From Nageia nagi (taxonomy: Eukaryota > Pinophyta), in assembly GCA_050084985.1 (NCBI GenBank), contig JBITNC010000001.1, positions 95,480,001 to 95,544,000 on the forward strand: a stretch of 64,000 bases of DNA, in the 5' to 3' direction. This document shows, piece after piece, positions 32,470 to 43,589 of this stretch; the stretch's first letter is position 1; every line of letters begins with the position of its first letter. The position numbers were made by a program, and so were the translations under genes. The notes beneath the pieces were generated by a model that was given only the letters and a program-made list of their open reading frames with translations, did not search any database and was not told where the DNA came from.

Positions 32470-34020
32470 TGGAATAAACAATTATGCCTTTGCAAATTCT
32501 TTCATGAAGATGTCAACCAATTGGTCCTTTGTGTTACAATATCTTAGCTCAACTTGGTTCTTCTCCACCATATACCTAATAAAATGATACTTTTGTTCAA
32601 AATGCTTTGATCAAGCATGGCAGATTGGGTTTTGTGCTAACTTAATGGTACTAGTGTTTTCATAGAAAAGAAGAGTTTGTTCTTTTTACTTCTCACCAAT
32701 TTCTTCAACCACCTTATGAAACCACAAGGCTTATGCACTAACTAATATTAAGGCTATATATTCAACCTCAATGGATGATAAAGTAAGTGAATATTACTTT
32801 TTGTAACTTCATGTTATCAACCTTGATCTAAGTGAGATGCAATTTCCACTAGTGGAATTTCTATTATCCAAATTACACCCCCTAATCATTATCATTGAAA
32901 CCAACCAATTTCAAACTTTTAATGTAGAAGTAATGAATAAGATAATCAATTATACCTCTGACATACCTGAGGATTCATTTTACAACCTTTAAATACAAGA
33001 TGGAAGTCTCAATCATATACCTTAAACAAAGAGAGATAACATACATAATATTAGGCCTTGTGTTTATAAGAAACATAAGGCTATCCACAATACTTCTATT
33101 TTGAGTTTAATTTATTTTCTTAGCTCTATCTTCCTTGCATAAGAGCTTTCTATGAGCAACTAAAGTAGATATAGGATTGCATTGATCCATACCATATCAT
33201 TTCAATATATCCTTAGCACACTTTGATTGAAAAAGAAAAATCTTATTGTTGGTTTGTTGTATCTCCATCCCAAGGAAGTAATGCATTAACCCAAGATTAA
33301 TCATCTCAAATTCTTGAATCATTTAAGTCTTAAATGAATCATTGAATGAAGGATTGCTACCCATATACAATAAATCATTTACATACAAACAAAAAACAAG
33401 TATGTAATTACCTTGCTTCTTTCAAATCCACACCTTTAGAAGTAATTATTGATCCTACAATACCTTTTTCAGCCTATACACCTAATGTGCCTTGCCTTGG
33501 ACCTCAAATCCTTGAGATTGCTCCACATATACTTCCTCATCAAGATAGCTATTAAATAATGCAGTCTTTACTTCCATGTGATGTACACTCCATTGCTTAT
33601 GAGCTTCCAATGAAAGAACCATCTAGAATATCTCATCTTGCTACGAGAGCAAAATTCTCCTCATAATCAATTCTATATTTTTGAGTAAAGCCTTTAAAAA
33701 CCAATCTACGTTTTTACCTCTCAATCATACTATCACTATTATGCTTGATTTTGTAAATCAACTTACATCCAACATACTTTCTATCAGTGGGAAAATCACA
33801 CAACTTCCATATTTTTTTTATAATAGAGTTCATCTCCTCTTGTATAGTCTTCATCCATACTTTGTTAGTACAAGCTTGCTTAAAACTAAAAGGCTCAAAA
33901 TCAAAAACTTTAGAAATGTTGGAAGTAGAAACTAAAGCATAGTTTACCACTTTACCTTTGGGCTCATCATTAACTTCATCTCCATAAATATGCAAGTTTT
34001 CAAGTCTTTACATAATTTGA
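32470..34020 (-). pseudogene. Reverse transcriptase and RNase H of element 4
   Basis: 33,995-33,714 gives the copia RT entry (VWMKTIQEEMNSIIKKIW, WKLCDFPTDRKYVGCKLIYK). The active-site box lies at 33,374-33,385 and reads YVND, so the first Asp of YVDD is replaced by Asn (a G-to-A type change), preceded by LVFCL and followed by LLYMGSN. The RNase H end is readable near 32,500-32,585 (HFIRYMVEKNQVELRYCNTK, DQLVDIF), the standard copia tail. Frame changes and stops lie between. Confidence 0.82.
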
Positions 34021-34381
34021 TCAATTTCTTAATGTTGGCTCCTTGTAAGGCTTCAATTGAAATTACTATCCATGATTTGATGAGGGTGGTATTTAAGACT
34101 TATTTTACCTTTCTTGTACTAATTCACATTTGTAATTAGAGAAGAATTTGAAGAACTTGAACAAGAACTTGTAGTACTTGTTCTTGTACTTATACGTGGA
34201 CTACAAGACTCCACATGATAAGGAAAACCATAGTTGGATGCATACTTTTATGTGAAACATAATCAGGATACACACTATTTTGGGAAACATAGCTAGGTTA
34301 AATACTATTTTGAGCATTTATAATGTTATCATCAAGGATGCCATCATCAACAAGAAATTTTGGATGTCCCCAAAATCCCAC

Positions 34382-35150
34382 TTAATTAAAAATTGCATTC
34401 CTTGACACAATTATTTTATGAGATTTGGGTTTATAAAATATATATGCTTTGGATTGTTCATAATGGCCAATGAATTTACAAGTTTTATTTGTTTCATCTA
34501 GTTTCTTTCTATTTTCATCAATTATATGAACATAGGCCATATAGTAAAACACCTTGAAATGATTAATATTTGGTTTATTTTCAAACAAAGCTTCAAAAGG
34601 AGTTAAATTCTCCAAAATTCTTATTGGACATATATTAGGAATATGCATAATAGTCCTTCTAACTTCAACCTAATAAGAGTTACTCAACTTTTTAGTTTAT
34701 AACATACATATAGCCATTTCCACCAAAGTTCTATTTTTCCTTTCAGAAATCCTATTATGTTGAGGTGTGTAAGGAGACATCATTTAATTTTTTATGCTAA
34801 AATCTCTACAATATTGGAGAAAATAATTAGAACAAAACTCACCTCCTTTATCAATCCTTAGGTATTTGATGATCCTCCCACTTTGCTTTTCAAAAAAAAT
34901 CTTAAATTCCTTGAAGCATTGAAATGAATCATCTTTGTACTTGATGAAAAAATCCAACACATCCTCAAGAATTCATCAATAAAGGTAAGGAAGTATGAAG
35001 TTCTACCCAAACTTAAAGTTTTCATAGGTCCAAAAATATCACTATGTATCAATTGAAGTGAATATTAGGTCCTCCATGCTTCATCATTTAGTAATTTTCT
35101 CCTAGCATACTTTACCAAAGCAAACCCATCACAAATCCTTGGTGTCTTCA
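34382..35150 (-). pseudogene. Integrase of element 4
   Basis: 35,052-34,858 shows MIHSDIFGPMKTLSLG and SYFLTFIDEF, the copia integrase core with the first catalytic Asp. 34,648-34,382 shows LTPFEALFENKPNINHFKVF, then KKLDETNKTCKFIGH and SHKIIVSRNAIFN, the conserved region after the core. The middle part, with the second Asp and Glu, is broken by frameshifts. Confidence 0.85.
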
Positions 35151-35700
35151 ACCTTTGGTAGACCATAAACAAGAGGTGAAAGCATTTTCAAAATTTGAAA
35201 ATTTAAGTGCCCAAATCTAAATTTCTAAAGCTTACCTTTACCTTTAATACCAACACAAGCATTGCCTTCCCCTAACTTAGCAAATCTCAATGAAAAAATT
35301 ATATTTTTTATCATTTGTACAGTACTAACTAGCATTTCATCATTATTCTTATCATAAATTTTACATATCTTTTCCTCAAAAACAAGTTTATAATTTTACT
35401 TAAGCATTTATCCAATACTTAATAAATAATACTTCAACTTAGGTACATAATAGATGTTTTTTACCTTCATTTTACCTTTCCTTATAGGAAACTCCATATC
35501 CCCTTTTGCTACCACCTCCAATATTTTCTCATCCCTAAGATTTATACTTGATTTGTAGGAATGATCAAGATATGAAAGTAAAATATTATTACCATTCATG
35601 TGGTTTGTATACCCACTATCAAGGATCTAATATTTTAGGTTTATCATAGGAAAGGAATAATACTTGTTCTTCATAGAATTCTTCCTCTCCATATTGAGTT
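35151..35700 (-). pseudogene. Protease / GAG-pre-integrase region of element 4
   Basis: 35,599-35,408 reads ILLSYLDHSYKSSINLRDEK, then GKMKVKNIYYVPKLKYYLLS (family form 'IxDVxYVPxLxxNLLSVxQL'), which follows the protease active site in copia polyproteins. The D-S/T-G motif itself is decayed. Confidence 0.75.
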
Positions 35701-36583
35701 GATCTACCATTAATTGATGCTTGTTTCAAACTACATTCCTTTTTGTAGTGGCCAAATTTATTGCAATGATAATATTGTATATTTATTTTATCTCTTCCTC
35801 TTCCTCTAGTATTGGATCCACCTCTAGTATTGTAAACTTGGTCACTTTATTGACTCTAATTTTTGCTTCTTCCTCTTCAAAAAGAGCATCTTCTTCCTTC
35901 TCTACCTTATTTACCATTATTTCTATTACTTTCTTTTGATGCAAATAGCTTTTCATCACTTCAACAAACATCCAATTATTTAATTCTTTCTTCATGTAAC
36001 ATGAGGGAGCCAATCAATTTATCATACTACATGGTAGAAATATATTTAGATTCTTCAATTATTATGCCTAAATTATTCCATTTTCATTTTAAAGTCATCA
36101 ATACTTTCTTGACGACAATAACCTTATCCATATTTTCACCAATAGTATTCATTTTATTTACTATGGATTTCACTCTAATGTAATAATCTTCAACCCCTTC
36201 ATTGTCTTATATCTTTAAATTCCCAAATTATCTCCTCAAAGTTTGAAATTTTACTTATTTTACTTGCACACTCCTTTAGTAGCCTTCCTTTAATGCTTTT
36301 CATGCTTCACTGGCTACTTTACAACCTAAATTCTAGGAAAAATGCTCTTATCCAAATCAGATTACAAATGACATAATGCAAGGGAAATCTACTTCTTATT
36401 ATCCTTCATGGTCTTATTAGCATATTTAGCCAAAATACTTCAATCAATAGGCTCAATGTATCCATCCTCTACAATATCCCATAAATAGTTTCCTTCTAGT
36501 AATATGATCATTTTGATGCTTTAGTACTCATATTCTAAGCCATCAAATTTAAGGATTGGAAGTGACTTCGTATTGTTTTCCAT
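35701..36583 (-). pseudogene. gag of element 4
   Basis: Starts at ATG 36,581-36,583 with MENNTKSLPILKFDGLEYEY, the usual copia gag opening, followed by a stop in place of Trp and then SIKMIILLEGNYLWDIVEDG. A zinc knuckle is readable at 35,731-35,777 as YYHCNKFGHYKKEC with the first Cys changed to Tyr. A coding-like serine-rich + strand frame here is a shadow. Confidence 0.82.
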
Positions 36584-36670
36584 GAGAGAACTCATAAAAA
36601 GAACTACAGTCTTAGAAATTTTTAATAAAGTTCCAAAAAACTCCACAGGCGTATCAAAACCTAAATTCTT

Positions 36671-36682
36671 TCTCTAATACCA
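36671..36682 (-). other. Primer binding site of element 4
   Basis: Minus strand TGGTATTAGAGA, two changes from the initiator-Met PBS, two bases from the 5' LTR. Confidence 0.75.
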
Positions 36683-36684
36683 AA

Positions 36685-37154
36685 TGAATTTAATTTAAAT
36701 AAACATAAAATAATCATACATTCATATATATGAAAGAAAAAATTTGTAATGGGACTTAAATATATGCTTTATCTAAGCTTGAATGGTGTAAGATATTCTA
36801 TCAAACACTTTGCATTATAAATTTGGATGCCAATGTACTTGATCTCACAGATCTTACAACAATCCAACCTTACAACATGAATAAGTAATATTTTTATACT
36901 CCTAAGATATTTCAAATCATTTCAGCAACTTATTACAATCAACTAAGAAAGGGAAATAATTGAAAATCGAAATGAAGTTCACCAATAATTGGTAAAACTA
37001 ACAATACTAAAATGTGATCACATTTGGATAGAAACATATGGTCCATAATGGTTGAGCCTAATGAAATGTGGTATTAATTGCATTTTTGAATAGAGAGTGA
37101 AATATGTTAAGTTTGAGTTCGCATCTTCAAGTTAGCATAGATTAATTCTCAATA
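36685..37154 (-). repeat. 5' LTR of element 4
   Basis: Partner of 31,938-32,428; outer end reads TCTCAATA on the plus strand instead of TCTCAACA, a loss of the terminal CA. Confidence 0.85.
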
Positions 37155-37159
37155 ATTTA

Positions 37160-37560
37160 TGTATTAATCATATTTATATAATTATTGTACTTTTAAATTA
37201 AACATAATATTGCATTGGTGGATTTGAATCACATGCCTCTCCAAAGAATATTGTATGATCATTTGTGTATTCCCATCAACAATATTGTTATTATTTAGCA
37301 TTATTTATTCTTGTATTAAATTTTCATAAATATCTTCTTTAATATATGGAATTAAAGGGCTCTCTCATGCAATTCATTCACCTCTCAAGTATTTCTCCTT
37401 TAATGCGATTCTTGCACCACCCTCTCCATCTCTTACTATATAATTATATAGGATTCCTAAAAAATAGTTCAATACAATGACTTTATAGTATTAAAAATAA
37501 GGATTTCACAAATACTACATCAATATACATAGATAGTTACATTCACTTGAAAATATGATA
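37160..37560. other. AT-rich DNA, no gene recognised
   Basis: Right flank of element 4. A minus-strand 'gattcaaatcc' at about 37,218-37,228 is B-box-like but lacks a convincing A box. Confidence 0.35.
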
Positions 37561-37632
37561 TTAACAATCAATAACATTAACTATTTGTTCAAATATCTAA
37601 AAACAACATTTTGGAAAATATGAAATAAAACC
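37561..37632. repeat. PPR-linked dispersed repeat, copy 1
   Basis: Pattern 'tcaataacattaactatttgt', then 'aacaacattttggaaaat'. Related copies lie at 38,058, 38,258, 41,418 and 41,748. Confidence 0.55.
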
Positions 37633-37744
37633 AAGTTTACATGAATTATATAATAAAATGGATTTTTGAAAGCGTTATAGATCAAACTTTTCATTTTTAT
37701 CATTAATAAATTCTAATAATCAAATCTAAACAATAATCAATCCA

Positions 37745-38235
37745 ACTACATCTATGTTTCTTCTTGATTCCTCTATCTTTCATCAATATTCTTACTCTTT
37801 GAATATCATCCCATTTTTCCACTTCAGTATGAATATTTGAAAAAACATAATATGGAGAAAATTTATGCTCCAATAAAAAAACATTATTTCCCTAAAGTCC
37901 CATATTCCTAAATTCTTATGTGATTTATAAGCATCAAGCAAACACATCCACACACCCAATTCAGAATTTGTAGGCATCTTGGAAATAAAAATCAAAGCTT
38001 TCTCAAGATAACCTGCATCAATATACATAAGCAGTTATGTTCACTTGACAATATGATGTAAGCAATCAATAATATTATCTATTTGTACAATTATTTAATA
38101 ATAACATTTTTTGGAAAATTGAAATGAAACATAGTTTCCTTTATACTTGAAAGCATGCACCATGTCATTTTCTAAGTTTTCACAATTTGCATACATCTAC
38201 CAAGGCATTCACGACCATAACATGTGTTACAATAA
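37745..38235 (-). pseudogene. PPR protein pseudogene fragment (PLS/E type), copy 1
   Basis: The minus-strand frame from 38,028 reads YIDAGYLEKALIFISKMPTN, then VWMCLLDAYKSHKN, the usual 'GxLExAxxFIxxMPxxPxxxVWxxLLxACxxHxN' end of a PLS-type PPR protein. E-domain pieces follow toward 37,745. Upstream, after an intron-like stretch ending TTGATGCAG, VMVVNALVDVCKL near 38,190-38,225 is a P-type repeat piece. Such proteins bind organelle RNA and take part in editing or processing. This copy has lost most repeats and is not functional. It shares its C-terminal region with the longer pseudogene at 41.9-43.6 kb. Confidence 0.78.
38058..38182. repeat. PPR-linked dispersed repeat, copy 2
   Basis: Full form: 'tatctatttgtacaa', then 'ttttttggaaaat', 'gaaatgaaacatagtttcct' and 'gcatgcaccatgtcat'. 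The order of blocks is the same in copies 3-5. Confidence 0.6.
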
Positions 38236-38257
38236 ATCTACTTTTAAAGGGATTTAT

Positions 38258-38352
38258 CTATTTGCATAAAAATTTAATAACAAGGATTTTTGAAAAAATA
38301 AAATGAAACATAGTTTACTTTCTACTTGAAAGCATGCACCATGTCATTGTAC
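38258..38352. repeat. PPR-linked dispersed repeat, copy 3
   Basis: Starts 'tatctatttgcataaaaatt' and ends 'gcatgcaccatgtcattgt'; a direct neighbour of copy 2, so partly tandem. Confidence 0.6.
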
Positions 38353-41300
38353 AAGACTCTTTAGACCTTGTATTACTTTGCATAAAAAATAATCTCCATA
38401 AGAATATTCTCCATGTTTGAAATGATGAACCTAAGGATAACCCCCTTGATTCATAAATATTATATTACAAAAGGGTTCAAATCTAAAATTAACTTCAGAA
38501 AAAGGAAAAGAAAAACTCATGCCTAAATCTTACCTAGGTCCAACAACATAGATAAGACCATAATTAAATTAAAAATTCCTAGCTTATTTCAAATAGAAAA
38601 ATAAAAATTAAAGTTAAGTAATTATGATATCGTATGATTGAAAATATAATAATGAACTTTAGAAATAAAATAATGCATAGCAAGAAGAAGAACATCATAC
38701 TATTTTTCAATCAACAACATATTTTATCATCTTTTCTCTATCTACCCTTTCTTTGAAAAACTTATAGAGATGGTCATCTAAAGAGTCTAGATATATTGTG
38801 ATTATGACATAATCTAACCATCAATATAATCAAAACTATTTCATGTTCATTTGCAAGCATTAAAACTTATTAATATTATGTGTTCAACTTGTGATTTTGT
38901 TCAACCTATTTGAATATTTTTTAGTATTAGCTTGGGACAAACTTGAGATCCTTTTTGTGAAAGATAGAAAGGAACTTCAAGCATACGTTGGATTCCAATA
39001 TAGAAATTTGTGAAAATGATTTTTGAGAAAATTCTAATCCTTTTTGTTATACATACACCTATACAATTACTCATAGCTTTTTCATTATACAAATGAGTAC
39101 ATAACCATATACAATTTATATAAATATACTTCCTATGGGAAAAGTATTATCACCTAATAATGTATTACCAATAACATAAATTAAATCTCTTAATAAATGA
39201 AATTATTATGTGATAAATCCATAACTTAGATTAACAAATTTCTAGATTTCAAGCATAATGTTGATATTATAGTAGTTAATGTCACTTAAAAGTTGATTAC
39301 AAATGCTCACTTAAAGATGAGCTTATGAAAAAAAATCATCTTGGGCTATTAGTAGTTGACAACTTGATTAAATCCATTTTGTAAGCAATACCTTTTATAT
39401 ATATTTTCCCATATATACAAAACTAAAAATCCTCAAAAAAGTAATTCACTTTTTGCAATAAAGTCAAAGGTAATTAATCTCTAAAATTTTCATACACCCT
39501 ATGAAATTATTGTGTCCAAATGGGAAATAAATCTAAATCTTTGGAGACCTATAGGAATTAATATTGCTTTAGAAGCTAAGTTAACATGGAATCCTTTCAT
39601 AAATCCTAAAGGGATCATGGAATAAACACCCTCAAGACAAAATATTTTCCACATTATTATATTTCTTCCCAGGTGCACATAGCCACTGAGTTGGTTTAGT
39701 TTGCAAGGTATAATTCAAGATTTGTTTTTGGAAATGCCAATTTATATAAGATGAACTTAAAAACTAGGATAAAAATTTAAATCATTTCTTACTAAAATAT
39801 ATCATTTTTCTCGATTTTGCTATCCTAACATTTAATAAGGTGGGATGAAGGTAATGAACAAGATGCATTAAAGATAGATCACGATTCCAAGCAACATGAT
39901 TTTATTCCTTTCAACCATATTTAGATATTGAATAGAATTTTTGTTATAAGCTAAGACTACAAAGCTATCCTAATATCATATTGCATAAGGTATGGAAATA
40001 TACAACACAAGATAATGTCACATTTATTTTTTTGGTAGATATTTGTAACAAAATCTTAACATAAGAAGCCTTGAAGCATTGGTAATGATACATTCATTCC
40101 ATATGTAGATTTTATACTACAGATTTTGATTGCCTTACACATTTTTTAACACTATGTTTATCATCTTAGGTAATACAAAAACATTTTTATACTTTTTTAA
40201 CCTTCCATTATTATTATTATTATTATCTTATGGAATAAAGTAATGTTTATTGACCAAAATAAAAATGGCATATAAGGTACATGATACATGCATGTGTTTA
40301 AGTGGAAAGAAGAAAGGATATTTGATATTTCTTCCTTAATACATATTTGTTGAAGGCTTTAATTTATAATTATATATAGCGGGAGTACATATGATTATTC
40401 CTATTTGATGCTATCCTCAATCAAACCACTTTTACATATTTAATCACTTAAACACTTAACAAAGATATTAAAAAGTATGTAGGATTTTTGTGAGGAATAG
40501 AAACACACCTTAGGAATCTCACTATGATGGTAGTGACGTGCAAGGCTTATCTCATAGTATCCAACATCTAGCACTTGCATATTTACCATTTGACCCCATA
40601 CAAGTTTCACTCAAGGATCTTCCCTCCCATAAATAAGGCACATGGGGGTATTCCTTTCTCAACATCTACACATGGTATATATAAAATTTGAGAGAGAGAA
40701 AATAAATAAAGTTTGTAAATCCATGAACTAAAATGAATATGTCAACTACATATATTAATACAAATAAATGTTTATGTATATGAAAAAATAATGAACTTTG
40801 ATAACAAGATAATACTTTTAATTTTGAATAGATAGAAAATAGAAGCTTTTCACATAGGCATGTACTTTTCAACTCACATCGAGAAAAATTATTTAAATGA
40901 AAGCTATCCTTGAGGAGAAAATATTATTGAAGCAAATGAAGCTACTATAGTTAGATGTCACATTTTTATAGTATATACAAAATAAGTTCATTTGTCATAG
41001 TTGAAGGATCAACATAAACTTTCTTAAGCATACTCTTTATATATTTAGGCTTCTTATCTTGCTCCACCTTCACAACAAATATAAAGATCATATTGACATA
41101 TAGGTATCAAACATATAGGATCAATTACAAAAGCATCAAATCTTTGTATTTTGCAAAGATTATATGTAATTTAATAAAAAAAATAGATAAAGAAATTAAA
41201 AATTATAGGGAACACTAAGTACATGTTAGTACCAATTTATTAGCATAAAACTATCAAAAATATAACACATAAAGATTACAAGCAATGTAAAATAAAACAT

Positions 41301-41417
41301 TGATGTAAAAGGATTTAATTAGTAGTGTACTAACTTACATAAATTTAGTAATCTTTCTTGTCATAGGAGGGATGGGAAAACTTACAGCCAAAGGAAATTA
41401 TTTTGCCTCTATAGGAA
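38353..41417. other. AT-rich DNA, no gene recognised
   Basis: No family-like frames on either strand; contains an (ATT)n run at about 40,207-40,228. 40,480-40,680 is less AT-rich and may be part of a decayed LTR, without a partner. Confidence 0.4.
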
Positions 41418-41522
41418 ATTTGTCTATTTGTAAAGATATTTATTAACAACAAGCTTTTTGAAAAAATGAAATGTAACATAGTTCCCTTTCTACCAGAAAT
41501 CATTCACCATGTCATTCTTAAA
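41418..41522. repeat. PPR-linked dispersed repeat, copy 4
   Basis: 'gtctatttgtaaagatattt' through 'attcaccatgtcattctta'. It is followed, as at 37,670-37,740, by 'aaacttttcac' and 'aataaattctaataatcaaa', which shows that a larger segment was duplicated. Confidence 0.6.
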
Positions 41523-41747
41523 AGCCTTATAGACCAAACTTTTCACTTATATCACTAAATAAATTCTAATAATCAAATTTGGACAATAATTTTTTGTGGT
41601 TAAATATATAAAACATGGTATAATTCCACCCAAAAAGTTCTTGGTATATTTATCCATGGATAGTGCATAATCTTCATCAACCTATAAAACAAATACTACA
41701 TAGAATTTGGGCCCAAATGATTGATACAAACATAGGCATAAGATAAT

Positions 41748-41845
41748 ATAATGATTCCAAAAAATATTATCTATTTGTACAAATACTTAATAACAATACT
41801 TTTTTGCAAAATGAAATGAAGCATAGTTTCCTTTCTATCTAAAAT
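41748..41845. repeat. PPR-linked dispersed repeat, copy 5
   Basis: 'tattatctatttgtacaaat', then 'gaaatgaagcatagtttcct'. It abuts the E-domain end of the longer PPR pseudogene. Confidence 0.6.
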
Positions 41846-41859
41846 TTGCCTTCATTTGC

Positions 41860-43589
41860 TCATACTTTATCAAATTTTCCATAGTTTTCCTATGTTTGTG
41901 GGTGTGATTTATCTCCTACAAGAAAAATATGTACACTTTTATCAAGTTCAGTCCAACTATATCTAGGTGTCTTCTTGATTCCTTTATCTTTCATTAATGT
42001 CCTTACTCTTTAAATATCATTCCAACTGCCCACTTTAACATAAATACTTGAAAGAACATAATCTAGAGCATATTTAGGCTCCAAAAAAAAAGGATTGTTG
42101 CCTTAAATTCCTTTATTCCTACATTCTTAAGTGATATACAAGCACTAAGGAGATATATCCATACACCCAATTCAGGTTTTATGGGCATATTTTCCATATC
42201 ACCATATTTGGATTAGGAAATATATCAATAACATAACTTCCCAAATGCAAATCAAAATCAAAATTAGTTTTAATAATATAGGAATCAATATGATTTTCCT
42301 GCTCCAATATTGGAAAAGGTTGCATTGTTTAGATTTACACTTGATAACATATTTTGCATACATGTATCTCAAGGCATTCACAACCATAACATTTAATGAA
42401 AAACCATTTTCAACTACTCTTTGATGAATGTCCATGCCTTCTTCTAAATCTCCCATGGTGCCACATGATGGAAGAATATTGGAAAAGGTTGCAAATTTTG
42501 GCATGACACCTGATAATTGCATCTACTTAAAAGCCTTTAGAGCCTTTTTAGAAAACCCATTTTTTGCATATCCTATGATCATTGTAGTCCATAAAACTAT
42601 GTCTAATCATGCATCTTGTTAAATAGTTCCCAATCTTGTGTATTCTTCCACATTTTTTATACATATCTATAAAGGAACTCAAAACCATAATATATGATAA
42701 AAAATCATTTTCAACTACTATTTGATGGATGTCCATACCTTATACAAGAGCTCCCATGGTGGCACATGTTGGAAGAATGCTAGCAAATAATGTAGAGTTT
42801 AGATTTACACCTAATAATTTTCATCTGCTTAAAAGTATCTAGATCCTTTTGAGAAAATTCATTTTGCATATATCATGCTATCATTGCATTCCATGAAATT
42901 GCATTTTGATGAGGTATTTTATCAAATAATTTGTAGGCCCTTTCAACATATCCACTTTGTGCAAATCATGAGATCTTTGCATTTTGTGAAATTATGTTTG
43001 CATCATGCATTATATCAAATAATTCATGTACCTTCTCTACACTTCCATATTTTGCATATATATCTACCTACTAAATTCACAACCATATCATTTGATAAAA
43101 CCTTATATAAGCCTTATTGTAAATCTCCTAATTTGGTGAATTATTTAAGGATGGGGGGAAAGGTGAATTGATTTGTTGTACTATTGTTGTTGTTTATTGC
43201 ATTTAGTGAAATACTTTCACTACTTTTCAAGAAAAGATATGTATTTTGTAATCTAAAATTATGATATTCCATGAGAAGATGTATCAATTAGTCATATAGT
43301 AAAACAAATCATGGGCATTTGCCAAACTTCCATACTTGACATACATGTGGATAAGTCTATCTTGCAAAAGCTTGTACATGAATGGATAAAATTTAAGTGC
43401 AAAGCAATTAATGAGAAAATAAAGGAACTTGTCCTCTAGAATAGAATTGTTGGTGATGGAGGTTTGTAGGAGTTGAAGATATGTTGAAGAGTGTAGAGTG
43501 TAGTATGTATATCAATTTGTAGTACTCAAAATATATATTGCATACTTGAACCACCATTCTTGAAAAAGTTGATTGAGAGTGATATTCAT
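41860..43589 (-). pseudogene. PLS-type PPR protein pseudogene with E/E+ domain, copy 2
   Basis: A possible start is ATG at 43,587-43,589. Order on the minus strand: an N-terminal part with STYLQLLQTSITNNS; a repeat with LIHMYVKYGSLANAHDLF near 43,300-43,350; KYGSVEKVHELFDIMHDANI and FAQSGYVERAYKLFDKIP with ISWNAMIA at 42,880-43,060. Then FASILPTCATMGAL and MDIHQIVVENDF with FIDMYKKCGRI at 42,620-42,790, and a second similar block FSNILPSCGTMGDLEEGMDI at 42,370-42,500. The E domain (MPIKPELGVW near 42,160) and E+ (LMKDKGIKKTPRYSWTELDK, HIFLVGDKSHPQT at 41,888-42,000) follow. No DYW end was found. Stops and frameshifts interrupt nearly every repeat. The family acts on organelle transcripts. Confidence 0.85.

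Larger units (their letters stand above)
31938..37154 (-). mobile_element. Element 4: Ty1/copia retrotransposon, minus orientation, old
   Basis: LTRs at 31,938-32,428 (491 bp) and 36,685-37,154 (470 bp), roughly 80% alike by eye, enclose 4.26 kb. Flanking 5-mers TTTTA and ATTTA match at 4 of 5 positions. PBS-like TGGTATTAGAGA lies inside the right LTR and a purine tract inside the left. Domain order on the minus strand is gag, protease, integrase, RT, RNase H, diagnostic of Ty1/copia. Many stops and frameshifts throughout. Confidence 0.88.

Noticed and set aside
37190-37290. tRNA or SINE from a B-box-like 'gattcaaatcc' on the minus strand
   Set aside because: No A box at a suitable distance, no cloverleaf, no A-rich tail and no second copy.
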